Shown: positions 1-11,175 of the stretch, piece by piece
Layout: every line of letters starts with the position of its first letter
Position numbering within the stretch: position 1 is the stretch's first letter
NCBI GenBank assembly: GCA_949825025.1
Contig: OX463787.1
Location: 372,001 to 436,000 of the forward strand
Direction of reading: 5' to 3'
From: Siphlonurus alternatus
Lineage: Eukaryota; Arthropoda; Insecta; Ephemeroptera; Siphlonuridae
Length of the DNA stretch: 64,000 nucleotides
Notes under the pieces: model-generated
The model's database searches: none
Told to the model about the DNA's origin: nothing
What the model saw: the letters and a program-made list of their open reading frames with translations, nothing else
Translations under genes and position numbers: made by a program

Positions 1-161
1 AAAGTGTCATTATATTATAGCTGTTATAGTATTGTAGTTTGTGATAATCAGCGAGTTTGTTTAGAGATTATAATGTTGATGGATGTTCTTTATCAAGAGA
101 TAATTTCTAGCGTGTTTACTTTTACTTGTCAAACGTCAAAATTTATTTTTTAAGGGGAAGG

Positions 162-493
162 GGATCAGCTGTTCGATGTAGTCCCATTTGATTAAAAACA
201 TAAGCAGAAACACAAAAATTCTAAAAAAAAAAAAAATGAGAGAAAAATTTTAAAACTCACAAATTTTTTTCAAACAATGAATTATTCGTGCCGATTTTTT
301 TAAATTAATTTTTTAGTTTACCTCTCGACCCATGGGTAAGTCCTATATTATATGCTGAAAATTAAAAATAATAATAATAAGCTCGAAGAATTCCAAGAAT
401 TGTTTTGAATTTTTTTCTGTGGCTTTATCTGTCTATAAAAAAATGTCCGCCAAGGTTTACATGTTAATCAAATGGGACTACATCGATCAGCTT
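162..493. mobile_element. MITE family F, copy F1
   Basis: Inverted ends: ATCAGCTGTTCGATGTAGTC plus CCATTTGATTA at the left; TAATCAAATGGGACTACATC plus GATCAGCTT at the right. The AT-rich interior contains AATTCTAAAAAAAA and CCATGGGTAAG. Confidence 0.8.
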
Positions 494-495
494 AA

Positions 496-1775
496 TTGGT
501 AGGACTTACAGGTAGTCCCCTAAAATCTCTAACCTGGACCTTTTCATAGTAAATAAATTCTTATAAATGTTTTGTTTCTGTTTCAGGTAAGACCCAATCT
601 TCCTTTCTTTTGAGAGTAACTGCATGGCTGCTGCGATCCCGTAATTGAGTGAGTTTGACATATCTTCCGAGTGTAATATGAGATTATTGTGTTCATCTCT
701 GGACAACATGAACTTACTCCTGCCTTACTTGCTACAGCTGCAGCTTCAATAGATACAGATTTGTAATTTTGGGAAATGTAAAGTCTCAAAATAGTTTGGT
801 TCACCACTCCTACAAAGACTGCATGGTAAAACAAAGCAAAGTTCGTTATGTCCATAGAACAGCCAGAACATTAGCCATAAAGGTGTAATTTATGTATATT
901 ACAGTTTGATTTTCTAGGTGTCAAATCATTATTTTACTACGCACTTTACGCAAAGTTCCTTTGTTTTTTAAGTTTGGTTACCAAACATTTTTCAAGCAAA
1001 AAAAGCTTATTAGAAATCTATCATTGGTTTTTGTTCCGTTTGAAAAAAACTTTATGAAAAAAACTTTACTACAGAAATGCCATTTCTTTTCTTATACTGC
1101 TATACACACTGCATGGAGACACGGGGGAGAAATGAAATTATGTTTATTACCACAAATGGACGAAAATGTTGCTGTAGAAACATTATTTCGTCTCCGGACA
1201 CAGAACTCTCGTTGTCCGGGCACGATTTTTATTTATTGTTGCCGTGTTCGTTGGCGTGATGTCGTTAATTAGAAACTGCCGGGATTGTTTACTAGCATTG
1301 TTTACATTGTTCGAGTTGACGTTTGTTGAAGGTAAACAGAACCTAAGAGGATGGTGTCTTATTTCTGAGAAAATAACTCAACGTTAATTATTTCGATTAA
1401 AAAAATACGTTTTATTTATAAAAAATACCAAAATCATATACACAAAACAATACATCACTCCCTGCATGCCATACTAAATAATTATATAAATATACAGTAA
1501 AAACTCGTGTTGTTGTTAGATAATACTCGATTTTGAGTAAAGGAGATCGCCGGTCATTGCGTTCTATAGGAAAAACTTGATATAAAGTAAACCTGATTTC
1601 CTGGGTCCCTTGACTTAACGTGATAAATTTCATTTTGTTTACTGCATAAAAATAATAACATCAAAGACTAAAGGTTTTTCTCTGAATTCAATAATATAAA
1701 TGTAAGCAGAAATTTCCTCTTAAAAACTAGGATGTAAATTATTATATATATGTTAAATGTAGGATGTTCTTAGTA
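496..1775. other. No supported feature
   Basis: AT-rich with only short chance ORFs. A GC-slightly-richer stretch at 1110-1270 has no splice or coding signature I trust. Confidence 0.5.
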
Positions 1776-2110
1776 TGGACAACATGCATGAAATAATTTT
1801 ATTGCAGAAATGAATAGAGGGTACCAAATTATGCTACTCTGAATTTTTCCAGATTTTTTTGAGACCCGGAACTATTTTTAAATAATTTTTTAAAGTCCTG
1901 TGATCTCAGTTGGCACCCCTGAATTCTTAATATAAAGGATATAGAGACTGGACGCCTATTGACGCCTCCAGAGGGCGTGGCCGCACTTTCAATAATTATT
2001 TAAAAATAGTTCCTGCACTCAAAAAAATCTGAAAAAAATTCAGAGTACGTAGCACAATTTGGTACCCTCCATTCATTTCTGCAATAAAAATTTTTCATGC
2101 ATGTTGTCCA
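1776..2110. mobile_element. MITE family A, copy A1 (palindromic)
   Basis: Long imperfect palindrome bounded by TGGACAACATGCATGAAA and its complement TTTCATGCATGTTGTCCA. Each arm carries TTGCAGAAATGAATAGAGGG, then GGAACTATTTTTAAA. The centre has GACGCCTCCAGAGGGCGTGG. No coding capacity; non-autonomous. Confidence 0.85.
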
Positions 2111-2713
2111 TTGTAAAAATGTAGCAAATTGTTTCGACGTGATAATGTATTTGGAAAGAACAAAAACAATTTCCTTCATAGAAGTTAGTCTGCCCAGACG
2201 CACCTCGGTTATGTGACAATTACTGCACTTGATGTATTGAGGTCGCAATTTAATTGTTGTGCAAGGGAGGCGTGGTTTAATTATCATGACGTCATCAGTC
2301 ACGTGGTCAATTGTTACCGAGAGTAAAGATCCTCCGACCAACAGAGATGTGGGGGTTCATGACAGGCTTCAAGCATGTTCCATATAAGACACTGTGTTTA
2401 AAAAAAAAAAAATTATTAGTGCTATTATTTTTTTTTCATCTTCATCTCAATTAGAAAAATTAAATTTTCAACTAATACACAGAATTTTTCATGTTGAAGA
2501 GCTTTTAATATTATTTATTTATATGGGATATTTATTTATTTTTTTTTTTGTACCAGAACAGTCAGCGTCTGTAGAGAATATATTTATAGTTTTTGGACAA
2601 ATTAAGTACCGGTAAATTGCTTTATAATTTTCCTGGTCCCATTTCTTTTGTATTATCAGTTTCACCGTCAAAATGCGATGTGTATGATTTTTCTTAGTTT
2701 CGCTGTCCATTTG

Positions 2714-2750
2714 ATTTGAGGTTTCCACGGTTTCCCCAGTTCACGTCGTC
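2714..2750 (+). mobile_element. SINE core fragment
   Basis: TTGAGGTTTCCACGGTTTCC plus CCAGTTCACG; only the core motif. Confidence 0.4.
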
Positions 2751-3539
2751 ATCAATGTAGACATGGATTTATGATGATGTTATCTTGCTGATAGTGTCAA
2801 TGTAAACAACAGGATTAATGTTGCGTCGTATCAGGGATTGCTAAAGTAGTCTTGGTCTTATATATTCGTTTATTTCTGTCCATATTAACCTCAGAAAATA
2901 TGGTTTATTATATGAATAATATAACATAGTAGTAAACAACTATTTAATAGTAAAATTCCGAAAATATTATTTGATTTAAAGATTTATTTAATGTGATTAA
3001 TTTTAGGACAAAATATATTATATAATATACTGTAACATGACCACAAGCAGGGGCCTAGACAGAGGGTGTGTTTCTATAGAGAGCTTTAATTTGAATATAA
3101 AATTGATTTTATATTCCAACATAATTAAATTTCGTAAATTGAGGAACCAAATATTAGGACAAAGTGCATACTCAAGGAACGGGTGGCTTTTATTTGTTTA
3201 GTTGCTTGCAATAATTGATGTATATTCTTAATTATATTATCTTCATGTTAAACTCTGCGTTTGATGGACCTTATGTTCATGTATTGAAGGTCGTCGATTG
3301 TGCTCACTTTAACGCCAAGTTAAAATATCATCACACAAAGTAGCTACACATTTGCAGGAGGTGTTAAAATGTCATTAAAAGTCTGCAGGTGTCAAGCAGC
3401 TGCTCCTGTAAATGAAGGATTATTGTCACCGCGGCGGCCATTGATCAATATTTTCCGATGATGAACAAAAAATATATTTTAGTGCATGAAATAAAAGACA
3501 AAAATGACTGTTGGTTTGCTGATATAAAAAAACAACAAA

Positions 3540-3786
3540 TATTCTATGTATATATTTTAAGTAATTTTTTATTTATATCGTGTGGAAAAGATGCTGATTT
3601 GATTAAAAGTCACAGCAGTCCCCATTTAAAACAATGTTGATTGCAATGCTGAATATATCGAAAATTTCACCGAATTTGGTCTGATTTTTTTTTTTCATGG
3701 AAAATTATTTCATGGTGTCAGGGAGGTTTGCTGAAATTTTCAAAGTGGTTCACCATCTACTAAGCCCACTGACATTAATTCCCGTC
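3540..3786 (-). repeat. Repeat family H, copy H1
   Basis: On the minus strand: ATGTCAGTGGGCTTAGTAGA, TGGTGAACCACTTTGAAAAT, CAGCAAACCTCCCTGACACC, then CATTGTTTTAAATGGGGACT. It matches H2 and H3 over about 200 bp. Confidence 0.8.
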
Positions 3787-4199
3787 GGAGATCATTGACA
3801 AAATAATCGTGATTTATCGTAAAAAAATATTTTTACATTTTAATAAGTAATCATATATTATAATATGGCCCGATATAACTGCTCGCGTTATCTAAATTTC
3901 AGCAATGTTTTTTATTTGAGATTTTATATCCTCACTTACGAGACTTATTATTTACTTCAACCAAAAATTGCACTAATATCATCATGCATGTACGTTTTCT
4001 CAGCGCTTACCTCTCGCACGCTAAATCAGATTGCAAATCAAGTCAATAAGGACGATTTTCCAATGTTAAGAGATAGAAATCTCGACTGTATGGCTACTTG
4101 ATGAGGTTTTAACGTTGCGAGTTTTATGATGGCCGTGCGAGACTTTATTATCTCAGGCTACTGAACTTCAGATTACAACACTTTGATTGTATATACTTC

Positions 4200-4262
4200 T
4201 TAGTGTGCGTCGAAAACGTTGCAGCATTATATTATACTGATTTTTGGACTGGAATTAATTAG
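4200..4262 (+). repeat. Short direct repeat, copy 1
   Basis: AAAACGTTGCAGCATTATAT plus TATACTGATTTTTGGACTGG plus AATT. The second copy is at 4420-4490 (AAAACGTTGCAGCATTATTT, TTTTTGGACTGGAATT). Confidence 0.7.
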
Positions 4263-4543
4263 AAAAATAATGAAATTTCTTACGTATTTAACGAAGAATC
4301 TAGTATAATTGCATTGTATAATATTATAGATCAATTTAATGACTTAACTTACAATAAATGAAACGGATATGTACGTACATTTTCCACTATTAAATTATCC
4401 ACTATAGTTCTTATAATTTAGTATGCGTAATCGCAAAACGTTGCAGCATTATTTTATACTGCATCAGCTTTTTGGACTGGAATTGCAGTTATATTTCTTA
4501 TATTTATACGAAAGATTCAAAATGATTATTTATTTTCATTTAA

Positions 4544-4912
4544 GGGTAAGGTAACACGCCCAATGTTAAAAATATTTCCGCACATAAAAATTGTGAATCA
4601 TAAAATTATATTAAAATGTTCTCCTTTATACATATCATGGGCACTAGCTAAAATATCAGGTTTGCAAATTCGAGCTAGTTTTTAAATTATGAATTTTTAA
4701 AGTTGACTAATTTAACATGAAGAAACGGAACTTGTATGTTAAATTAGTCAACTTAAAAAATTCATAACTCGAAAGCTAGATCGAATTTGTGTACACTGAC
4801 ATTTTAGCTACTGGTAGCGGATGTAGAGGAGAACATTTTAAGATTTTTTTCATAATTTACATGTGTGGTATTTTTTTTTTTCTTTTTTTAAACATTGGGA
4901 GTGTTACCTTCC
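4544..4912. mobile_element. MITE family E, copy E1 (palindromic)
   Basis: GGTAAGGTAACACGCCCAAT at the left, ACATTGGGAGTGTTACCTT at the right. Long inverted arms include AAATGTTCTCCT, AAAATATCAGGT and GAATTTTTAAAGTTGACTAA. A short GAAACGGAACTTG lies near the centre. Confidence 0.88.
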
Positions 4913-5324
4913 ACCATGAATCAATTTCATCTCATAATAAAAAAAATGCATAATTTGTACATTTTCCCCTAAACAAACTCGGTATAAAAATTTATACACG
5001 AGTTTAACAATGGCATTGATAAAAAGTAAAAAAATTAAAAGTAAAAGCTAAATAAAAATGAACATCCTCCAAAAGTCACTCCGTATTTGGTGAGATATTC
5101 TCAAAGGCCATATCATCAGTAATGGTCACACTGTGAATCACACCAAACTGCCTTGTCAGCGAGCCATCAAATTTAGCCTTGCATCGTCTGTTTTTAACCA
5201 TTAGCGGCCATTATAACGTAAAATACTTTCATTAAGATAAAATAAAAATTGATGAAATAAATAATAATAGGATTTTTTTTAATTTTATATAAAAATTGAC
5301 ATTGACAAAAGCTGTAGCGTTCAT

Positions 5325-5412
5325 CCTGGCTGAAGTTTCTACGTTTCCCTCAGTCGCAGGCAAATGCCAGGGGATGGATTGCAAGGCCGTGGCCGCCCTC
5401 GTTTCAGAAGAG
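5325..5412 (+). mobile_element. SINE fragment with arthropod-type core
   Basis: GAAGTTTCTACGTTTCCCTC, then AGGCAAATGCCAGGGGATGG and AAGGCCGTGGCCGCCCTC. This order (GTTTCC...GTTTCCC, GGCAAATGC, AAGGCC..GGCCGC) is that of a tRNA-derived SINE I recall from many arthropod genomes. It is adjacent to the LINE's 3' end. Confidence 0.65.
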
Positions 5413-5485
5413 CCCGCGAAACGCTCAAGTTAGAGTTTCAGAAGTTTCGGGGTTTCAGACTTAGTAAGTAATTAGTTAATAGAAG

Positions 5486-5516
5486 TATTTATTTATTTAT
5501 TTATTTATTTTTATTT
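5486..5516 (-). repeat. (AAAT)n tail marking the 3' end of the LINE
   Basis: Plus-strand TTTA repeats followed by TTTTATTTTGGAACTTC. On the minus strand this reads as a 3' UTR ending in an AAAT tail. It fixes the 3' boundary of the element. Confidence 0.7.
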
Positions 5517-5699
5517 TGGAACTTCTTTTTGGTTGTACAAGACAAACATATGTTCAAGTCAAAATTGGACAAAATACAACATAAAAACATCAAACTTAAA
5601 CACATTTACATAAGTTATTTAACACTATCAAACACAATCACTGACAATAATAATAAAAACAAAATACAAGCCAAAGTCACCATTAATACTGATAAATTT

Positions 5700-5714
5700 T
5701 AGTTTATGTGGAAC

Positions 5715-5747
<33 letters not shown>

Positions 5748-5782
5748 CATACATATATATATATACATACATACATACACAT

Positions 5783-5815
<33 letters not shown>

Positions 5816-5895
5816 CATACATACACATACACATATACACACACATACATATATGTATATATACACATACATACATATATATATATCAGTCAATA
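5700..5895. repeat. TA/TACA/CACA compound microsatellite in the LINE 3' UTR
   Basis: About 190 bp of alternating purine-pyrimidine sequence (TATA, TACATA and CACACA blocks). It is open in several frames on both strands and gives spurious Tyr/Ile/His-rich or Met/Cys/Val-rich ORFs. It lies between the RT stop and the (AAAT)n tail. Confidence 0.95.
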
Positions 5896-5928
5896 CAATG
5901 TATATGTAAATTTATAATTTTGTTTATT

Positions 5929-7560
5929 TTATAATCCTGATAATACTTTTTCAGACATTTTATTACTCTCAAAAGCTTTAATAGAGTAAAACTCTTTATT
6001 GATCAATACATTCTTTAATTTTGTGCGAAAAAGTTTACTGGTTTTTATTTCTTTCAAACATGCTGGTAAAAATTTATAAAATTTTGCTGTTTGATACATT
6101 GCACAGTTTTTGAAAAATTGTGTGTTATGTCTTTCAGTAACTACATTCGATTTATTCCTAGTATTATAGTCATGATAGCCATCATTCTGAACATAAAAAT
6201 TTGGATGATTTTTTTTGAATGAGGCACAATTTAAAATATAAATGCAAGGGACAGTTAACATTTTATTAGCCTTAAAATGTGAAACACACGACTGTCCTTT
6301 TGGTATTCTTAAAATCGTTCTAAGTGCTCTCTTTTGCAAAACAAAACATCGATTCAATAGTTCCGATTTACATCCCCAATTTATTATGCCATATGCCAAA
6401 TGTGGATAAACATACGCATAATATATGGTTAGCAAGGTTTCATGAGATACATGATTCCTGATTGTATATAACATAAAATTGGCCGAATTTATCTTCTTAC
6501 AAATCGCATTTACATGTAAAGACCAATCCAAACTTTCATTAATGTGTAGACCAAGAAACTTAACAGACTCTGCTCTTTTAATTGTTTTCCCGGCTAATTG
6601 CAACAAATAACTATTCAAAGGGATTTGTCTAGGGGAATGAAATTGGATGTATTCGGTTTTAGTTGAATTTAATATTAGCTTATTATTTGTACACCATGTA
6701 TGTACCTCTTCAATAGTAAGTTTAATCTTACGAATTAATTCATCTTCGGCTTCTGCTGTGATTATAGCTGTAATATCATCAGCATACTTTACTAATACCG
6801 CATTCTTGACATGATCTGATAAGTCATTTGTTCCTGTATTAAACAATGTGGCTGACATTTTTCCTCCTTGAGGAATTCCAAGTGTAATCGGTAATTTGTC
6901 TGATTTATATGTAATATTTTGGCCGTTAGAATTTGAATTTAATTCAACATATTGTTGTCTGTTAGTTAGATATGAATCTAATAGATTACGACTCGAAACT
7001 CCTATTCCCATGTTATCAAATTTATTCAATAATACATCTTTATTTAGACTATCAAACGCTTTAGATAAATCAAAAAATATTGCAACGCAAAATAGTTTAT
7101 TATCTATTGCCATATAAACGTGGCTTAAAAGATCAAATAGTGCTGTATCAGTAGAACGGTCTTTCAAGAATCCATGTTGACAGGGAGCAATTAAATGATT
7201 TTCTGTTTGATAATCCGTAATTTGATCGTCTAATGTATTCTCAAATAATTTGCCAAAAACAGATGTATTTGATATTGGTCTGTAATTATCAATAATGAAA
7301 GTTGGGCCTTTTTTATGAGTTGCATAAATCTTAGAATCCTTTAAACAATCAGGAAATATACCATCTGATATTGAATGGTTAATTAAATTAGATAAAGGGA
7401 CAGACAAAACAGAAGCACAATATTTTACAACAGTATATGGTATTTCGTCTGGGCCAGCTGCATACTTATTAGGAAGGGATTTCATTCGATTTAAAATATA
7501 AATCGGGTCTATCGAACTAAAATTTAATTTCGTTTTACTTTTTATCAGCAGAATCGACAA
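5929..7560 (-). CDS. LINE ORF2, reverse transcriptase part
   Basis: A 543-codon frame that copies element RNA into DNA. Motifs, in order: [16 protein letters not shown] (residues 92-107), [10 protein letters not shown] (128-137), FFDLSKAFD with the motif A aspartate at 164, GIPQG (228-232), the catalytic box YADD (259-262), then a thumb and a C-terminal region with [10 protein letters not shown] and [20 protein letters not shown] typical of CR1/jockey-like proteins. After GIPQG the sequence is [15 protein letters not shown], an unusual version of the common SVLGPLLFNIYINDL. The RT is intact; it is out of frame with the endonuclease by one base. No RNase H domain is seen. Confidence 0.92.
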   Translation of the reverse strand: MSILLIKSKTKLNFSSIDPIYILNRMKSLPNKYAAGPDEIPYTVVKYCASVLSVPLSNLINHSISDGIFPDCLKDSKIYATHKKGPTFIIDNYRPISNTSVFGKLFENTLDDQITDYQTENHLIAPCQHGFLKDRSTDTALFDLLSHVYMAIDNKLFCVAIFFDLSKAFDSLNKDVLLNKFDNMGIGVSSRNLLDSYLTNRQQYVELNSNSNGQNITYKSDKLPITLGIPQGGKMSATLFNTGTNDLSDHVKNAVLVKYADDITAIITAEAEDELIRKIKLTIEEVHTWCTNNKLILNSTKTEYIQFHSPRQIPLNSYLLQLAGKTIKRAESVKFLGLHINESLDWSLHVNAICKKINSANFMLYTIRNHVSHETLLTIYYAYVYPHLAYGIINWGCKSELLNRCFVLQKRALRTILRIPKGQSCVSHFKANKMLTVPCIYILNCASFKKNHPNFYVQNDGYHDYNTRNKSNVVTERHNTQFFKNCAMYQTAKFYKFLPACLKEIKTSKLFRTKLKNVLINKEFYSIKAFESNKMSEKVLSGL

Positions 7561-8836
7561 TAATTAAAGTATTAGAATAATTAAAAGGAAATTTTTCTGT
7601 TATTATATTTTCAATTGTCTTGACAAAAAAATTATTAAATAAATTGCAAATTAGTTTGGGGTCTGTAATCGTTACACTATTTATACATAATTCATAATTA
7701 TTCTTATTATTAACATTTGTTTTCTTTGTTTTGCATTCTTTATTAATTATATTCCACGTAGCTTTAATTTTATTATTAGCTCCTTTTATTTCATGGTCAT
7801 TCTCTTTAAATTTAGCGGTGGCCATATTTTGTTTATAAGATTTCATTTCTTTTTTATAAGTAGACTCTAAATTTGGGTCAGTAAATTTTACATCATAGTG
7901 TAAGCGTTTTAAAGAAATCCCTTGTTCGTAAAGATGGGGGTTATTGAGTATCCAGGAAGGTTTATTTTTGTTACTTGAAATTTTTCTTTTAACAACAGGA
8001 AAAGCCTCGTTGAAATGATAAATAAAAATTTCAAGAAATTTTGACCATCTCTCATTTGAATTGAGATCAGGATTTAATAAATCATTCCATTCTTCACGAA
8101 TTAATAGGAGCAGAAAATTATCTAAATTGCATTTGTCAAATATTCGTTTATAATAAAATTGTTTTTCTTGTATTTTATCAATGTTCTTCGAGTTATTTAA
8201 TGTTATTGTGACTATAGTATAGTTATGGTCCGACAGAGTTGTTTTTTCAGTTTTATAATTAGTATTAATAGCAGATGTACTTTTAATAATATGATCAATT
8301 AAAGTAGCCGTTTTCATTGTTTCTCTAGTAGCGGAACTATTAACAATTTCCAACTTGTATGAGTCCAGTATATCTTTATATAAAATTACATTTGCATCAT
8401 CAATAAATAAATTAAGATTTACGTCACCCGCAATAATAAAAAAATCATCATTATTTTTACAGTATTTAATTAATTTTTTGCATAACATTTCAAATTCTTT
8501 TAAGAATGGTTTTATATTATTTTCTGTGTTGTCAAAATTCTGAATTTTTTTCATCACTCTAGATATATTAGGTGGGCGATATATAGAAGCAAAATAAATG
8601 TTTGTTGTATTGTTAATTACTAATTTCGCTATGCAGCATTCAAAAACTGATTCAATGGATTTTATTTTAATATCATTTATATTTGAACCTTTACGAGATA
8701 GAATTACTACTCCCCCACATTTTTGAATATCTCTACAGTAATATGAAACTATCATAAAATTTTTAAAATTTATTGTTATAATTTCAGATTCATTCAGCCC
8801 ATGTTCACATAATATAATTATATCACAATCAACCAT
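7535..8836 (-). CDS. LINE ORF2, N-terminal AP-endonuclease part
   Basis: Apurinic/apyrimidinic-type endonuclease that nicks target DNA for target-primed reverse transcription. The frame is open upstream of the first ATG (8836) to a stop near 8970, and that upstream part reads IKILQLNLPGLKNKL, the conserved N-terminal endonuclease motif, so translation must begin before 8836, probably within the ORF1 overlap. Numbering from the ATG: catalytic Glu in ILCEHGL (residue 11), SIYRPPN (84-90), GDVN in place of the usual GDFN (137-140), LIDHI (179-183), LSDH (201-204). The frame ends at 7535 in VDSADKK, overlapping the RT frame by 26 nt. A one-base indel around 7540-7560 therefore splits ORF2. Confidence 0.85.
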   Translation of the reverse strand: MVDCDIIILCEHGLNESEIITINFKNFMIVSYYCRDIQKCGGVVILSRKGSNINDIKIKSIESVFECCIAKLVINNTTNIYFASIYRPPNISRVMKKIQNFDNTENNIKPFLKEFEMLCKKLIKYCKNNDDFFIIAGDVNLNLFIDDANVILYKDILDSYKLEIVNSSATRETMKTATLIDHIIKSTSAINTNYKTEKTTLSDHNYTIVTITLNNSKNIDKIQEKQFYYKRIFDKCNLDNFLLLLIREEWNDLLNPDLNSNERWSKFLEIFIYHFNEAFPVVKRKISSNKNKPSWILNNPHLYEQGISLKRLHYDVKFTDPNLESTYKKEMKSYKQNMATAKFKENDHEIKGANNKIKATWNIINKECKTKKTNVNNKNNYELCINSVTITDPKLICNLFNNFFVKTIENIITEKFPFNYSNTLIIVDSADKK

Positions 8837-8933
8837 TTCAAGAAAATACTCAAATTTTGGTAATTTATTTTTTAGGCCTGGTAAGTTAAGTTGAAGAATT
8901 TTAATATTACATGGGGCTGAGTGAACCTGAACA

Positions 8934-10112
8934 TTAAGTTTTTTTTTTGTTGGGCAATTTGGTGGAGATACTGTTTAGTGTACTGGCACGGAGCCGTGAT
9001 CTCACAGGGGAAGATTGTGTATCTTCCTGAGAATTTTTAATGGGGGATTTCAATTGAGATGCCAGATTAAAATTATCAACATTTGAACTCAAAACATTAT
9101 CATTAATAGTATCATTTTTACTAATAATGGATGGTGAGACAACAGATGAAATTTCATTAATTGATTTTTCTGAATTAATTGCACTTTTCTTAGCAGCGGT
9201 TTCATCATTTTTTAATAGATCATTTGTAAATTGGAATTTATTATCTAAAATCGTTAGTAAAAAAGCTTTGAGTCTTGGATGTAATGAGTTCAGATCTATA
9301 ATATCTTGATTCAATTCAAGAGAACATACAGGATCTGGTAAGGGTGGTCCTGATTCAGGCAAACTATTGTTTACCAAAACAAGACTTGACTCCTCACTCG
9401 GGGCAATACCGTCGTTCGCCGGAGCGAGGCCTGACTCCTCGCCCGGGGTGGTACCGTCGTTCACCGAAACGAGGCCTGACTCCTCGCCCGGGGTGGTACC
9501 GTCGTTCACCGAAGCGAGGCCTGACTCCTCGCCCGGGGTGGTACCGTCGTTCACCGGAGCAAGGCCTGACTCCTCGCCCGGGGTGGTACCGTCGTTCACC
9601 GAAGCGAGGCCTGACTCCTCGCCCGGGGTGGTACCGTCGTTCACCGAAACGAGGCCTGACTCCTCGCCCGGGGTGGTACCGTCGTTCACCGAAGCGAGGC
9701 CTGACTCCTCGCCCGGGGTGGTACCGTCGTTCACCGAAGCGAGGCCTGACTCCTCGCCCGGGGTGGTACCGTCGTTCACCTGAGCGAGGCCTGACTTCTC
9801 GCCCCGGGTATTAGACATCTGCTCCTTCGTGGCTGGCACTGGCAGTCCCTCCACCCTCACTATGTCAGGCGTGACAATTGAGGGGCGGGTACTCTCTCGC
9901 AAGGTAGAGGTCTGGCATTGCCCGGAACTTACAAGGACCGCCAGGTTATTAGAAGGAGGGGCCCTAGCGGTAATGACGTTTGCTAGAGTAGATTGGGCTG
10001 ATTCCTCAAAGAGTTCTTTAACAGCTGTTTCATCATCATTACTTGCAACTTTCTTTGCTAATGTCTTCCATCCATAATAAGCAACAATTTCAATGTCAAG
10101 ATCTTTGAACAC
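8934..10112 (-). CDS. LINE ORF1 protein (probable RNA-binding gag-like protein), internally repetitive
   Basis: A 392-codon frame read from a GTG at 10112. It stays open upstream for 31 more codons, including KPRLYWSTIKQDIISVFKDL, with no ATG, so the true start is missing or truncated. No zinc knuckle or other domain is recognisable. The middle third is a ten-unit repeat of 15 residues, TTPGEESGLASVNDG. The C-terminal part is Asn/Ser-rich and ends NKKKT. The last codons overlap ORF2: an A10 run (8939-8948) lies immediately before the stop at 8934. ORF1 proteins of this group bind element RNA and form ribonucleoprotein particles; that role is assigned by position only. The repeat block is far more GC-rich than its surroundings. 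Confidence 0.6.
   Translation of the reverse strand: MFKDLDIEIVAYYGWKTLAKKVASNDDETAVKELFEESAQSTLANVITARAPPSNNLAVLVSSGQCQTSTLRESTRPSIVTPDIVRVEGLPVPATKEQMSNTRGEKSGLAQVNDGTTPGEESGLASVNDGTTPGEESGLASVNDGTTPGEESGLVSVNDGTTPGEESGLASVNDGTTPGEESGLAPVNDGTTPGEESGLASVNDGTTPGEESGLVSVNDGTTPGEESGLAPANDGIAPSEESSLVLVNNSLPESGPPLPDPVCSLELNQDIIDLNSLHPRLKAFLLTILDNKFQFTNDLLKNDETAAKKSAINSEKSINEISSVVSPSIISKNDTINDNVLSSNVDNFNLASQLKSPIKNSQEDTQSSPVRSRLRASTLNSISTKLPNKKKT
9366..9815 (-). repeat. 45-bp in-frame minisatellite in LINE ORF1, about ten units
   Basis: Ten consecutive 45-bp units. The central eight are nearly identical, and the outer two (NTRGEKSGLAQVNDG and IAPSEESSLVLVNN) are diverged, as expected if the array grows from its middle. 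Differences between units are mainly A/V and S/P at two codons of the peptide. The unit length is a multiple of three, so copy-number change keeps ORF1 open; the complementary strand is open too, but only as a by-product. Confidence 0.95.
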
Positions 10113-10324
10113 TGAAATAATGTCTTGTTTTATAGTAGACCAGTATAACCGTGGTTTGATTAAAAAATATATTACTATTTGAATTATTACATTTTTTAGA
10201 TTTGACTAAATTTAGATCGCCGCATTACAATGATATTTTTCTAAATTATATCCTTATCTAAAAAAATTGATCATAATTTTTCATTATTTTCTTAAAAATT
10301 AATATATAATTTTTTTACGAAAAG

Positions 10325-10562
10325 GTTGAAAAATTACGTTCTCAACTCATCCTTTACACGTCTAAACCTAATCTTTTTACCTCTAAGACACATCTTATTT
10401 CCTCTTCACTCTAAATGAGGATGAAATGAAGACAATATTTCTAACATTTTATGCTCACGAAGAGAAAAGAAGACGTATTCTTGTATTTTTTCCTCTAAAA
10501 TGGTGCAAAATAGGAAGAAATTAGACGAGCTAGTGAATAAAAGTTGAAATTTAATTCAACTC
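10325..10562 (+). mobile_element. Repeat family C, copy C1
   Basis: A 238-bp element starting GTTGAAAAATTACG and ending AATTCAACTC. Imperfect terminal inverted repeats of about 14 bp (AGTTGAAAWAAWT). The interior has CATCCTTTACACGTCTAAAC, a GAGGATGAAATGAAGACAAT block and AAAATGGTGCAAAATAGG. It lies just outside the LINE's 5' end. Confidence 0.85.
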
Positions 10563-11175
10563 TGGCATCCCGTGATGCGGTGATACACAAACGTAAGTGA
10601 GATATGAAATGTACATGTAGCCTTGTTAATTTCGTCTACTTTAATAAGATTATTATCTACGCCATAGTTACATCCTTGGTATAATTATTATTATACAATA
10701 ATTAGCCATTGCTAGGGGAGCTGAATCGTGACGGTTTAATCATCGTTTTTAATGTTAATTTATTATAAAATGTAATTGCAGTTATAATTAGTATACACCC
10801 TAAAATTTGTTATCAATTATAAAAGTAGTTTTCTTGTTACTTGAATCATTCGTCCAAATACTCTAATTTTAAGTGTCGATTAAAAAATATGGAAATAAAG
10901 CGTATATTATAGCTTGAATAGTAATAATAAATAGAGCCAGAAACGTTATTGAACGCACACTACTTAATATTTACATTTTTTTTTTATAGTTTAATTTTTT
11001 ATAACAGAACTATCATTACTTGGCTATTATGAATTTATAATACCGAAATCATTAAATTTAATATGCAAACTATTCCGTATATTAATATACGCTTTCAAAT
11101 AAGCAAACTTTGCAAGTTGTCGAAATTTGACAATCGCTTCGCTCGCCATGCAACCCCATTGGCGTTGTTGACACC

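Larger units (their letters stand above)
5486..10165 (-). mobile_element. Nearly full-length non-LTR retrotransposon (LINE, CR1/jockey-like group)
   Basis: About 4.7 kb on the minus strand: ORF1 (about 10112 to 8934), AP endonuclease (about 8930 to 7535), reverse transcriptase (7560 to 5929), then a 3' UTR with a TA/TACA microsatellite, ending in an (AAAT)n tail read on the plus strand as TTTA repeats at 5486-5516. The 5' end is not sharply defined; the ORF1 frame stays open to a stop at 10206-10208 without an ATG, and sequence beyond about 10165 turns featureless and AT-rich, so a 5' truncation is likely. I found no clear target-site duplication. The RT has no premature stop over 543 codons, so the copy is young. 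Clade assignment is tentative. Confidence 0.85.

Noticed and set aside
5628..5917. Overlapping Tyr/Ile/His-rich and Met/Cys/Val-rich ORFs on both strands
   Set aside because: Translations of the TA/TACA microsatellite.
9344..9814. Two long plus-strand ORFs (Arg/Pro-rich) across the 45-bp repeats
   Set aside because: They are the other-strand reading of the LINE ORF1 minisatellite, open only because the unit length is a multiple of three.
9366..9815. Regular direct repeats considered as a CRISPR array
   Set aside because: Units are contiguous with no unique spacers, and lie in a coding frame of a eukaryotic retrotransposon.
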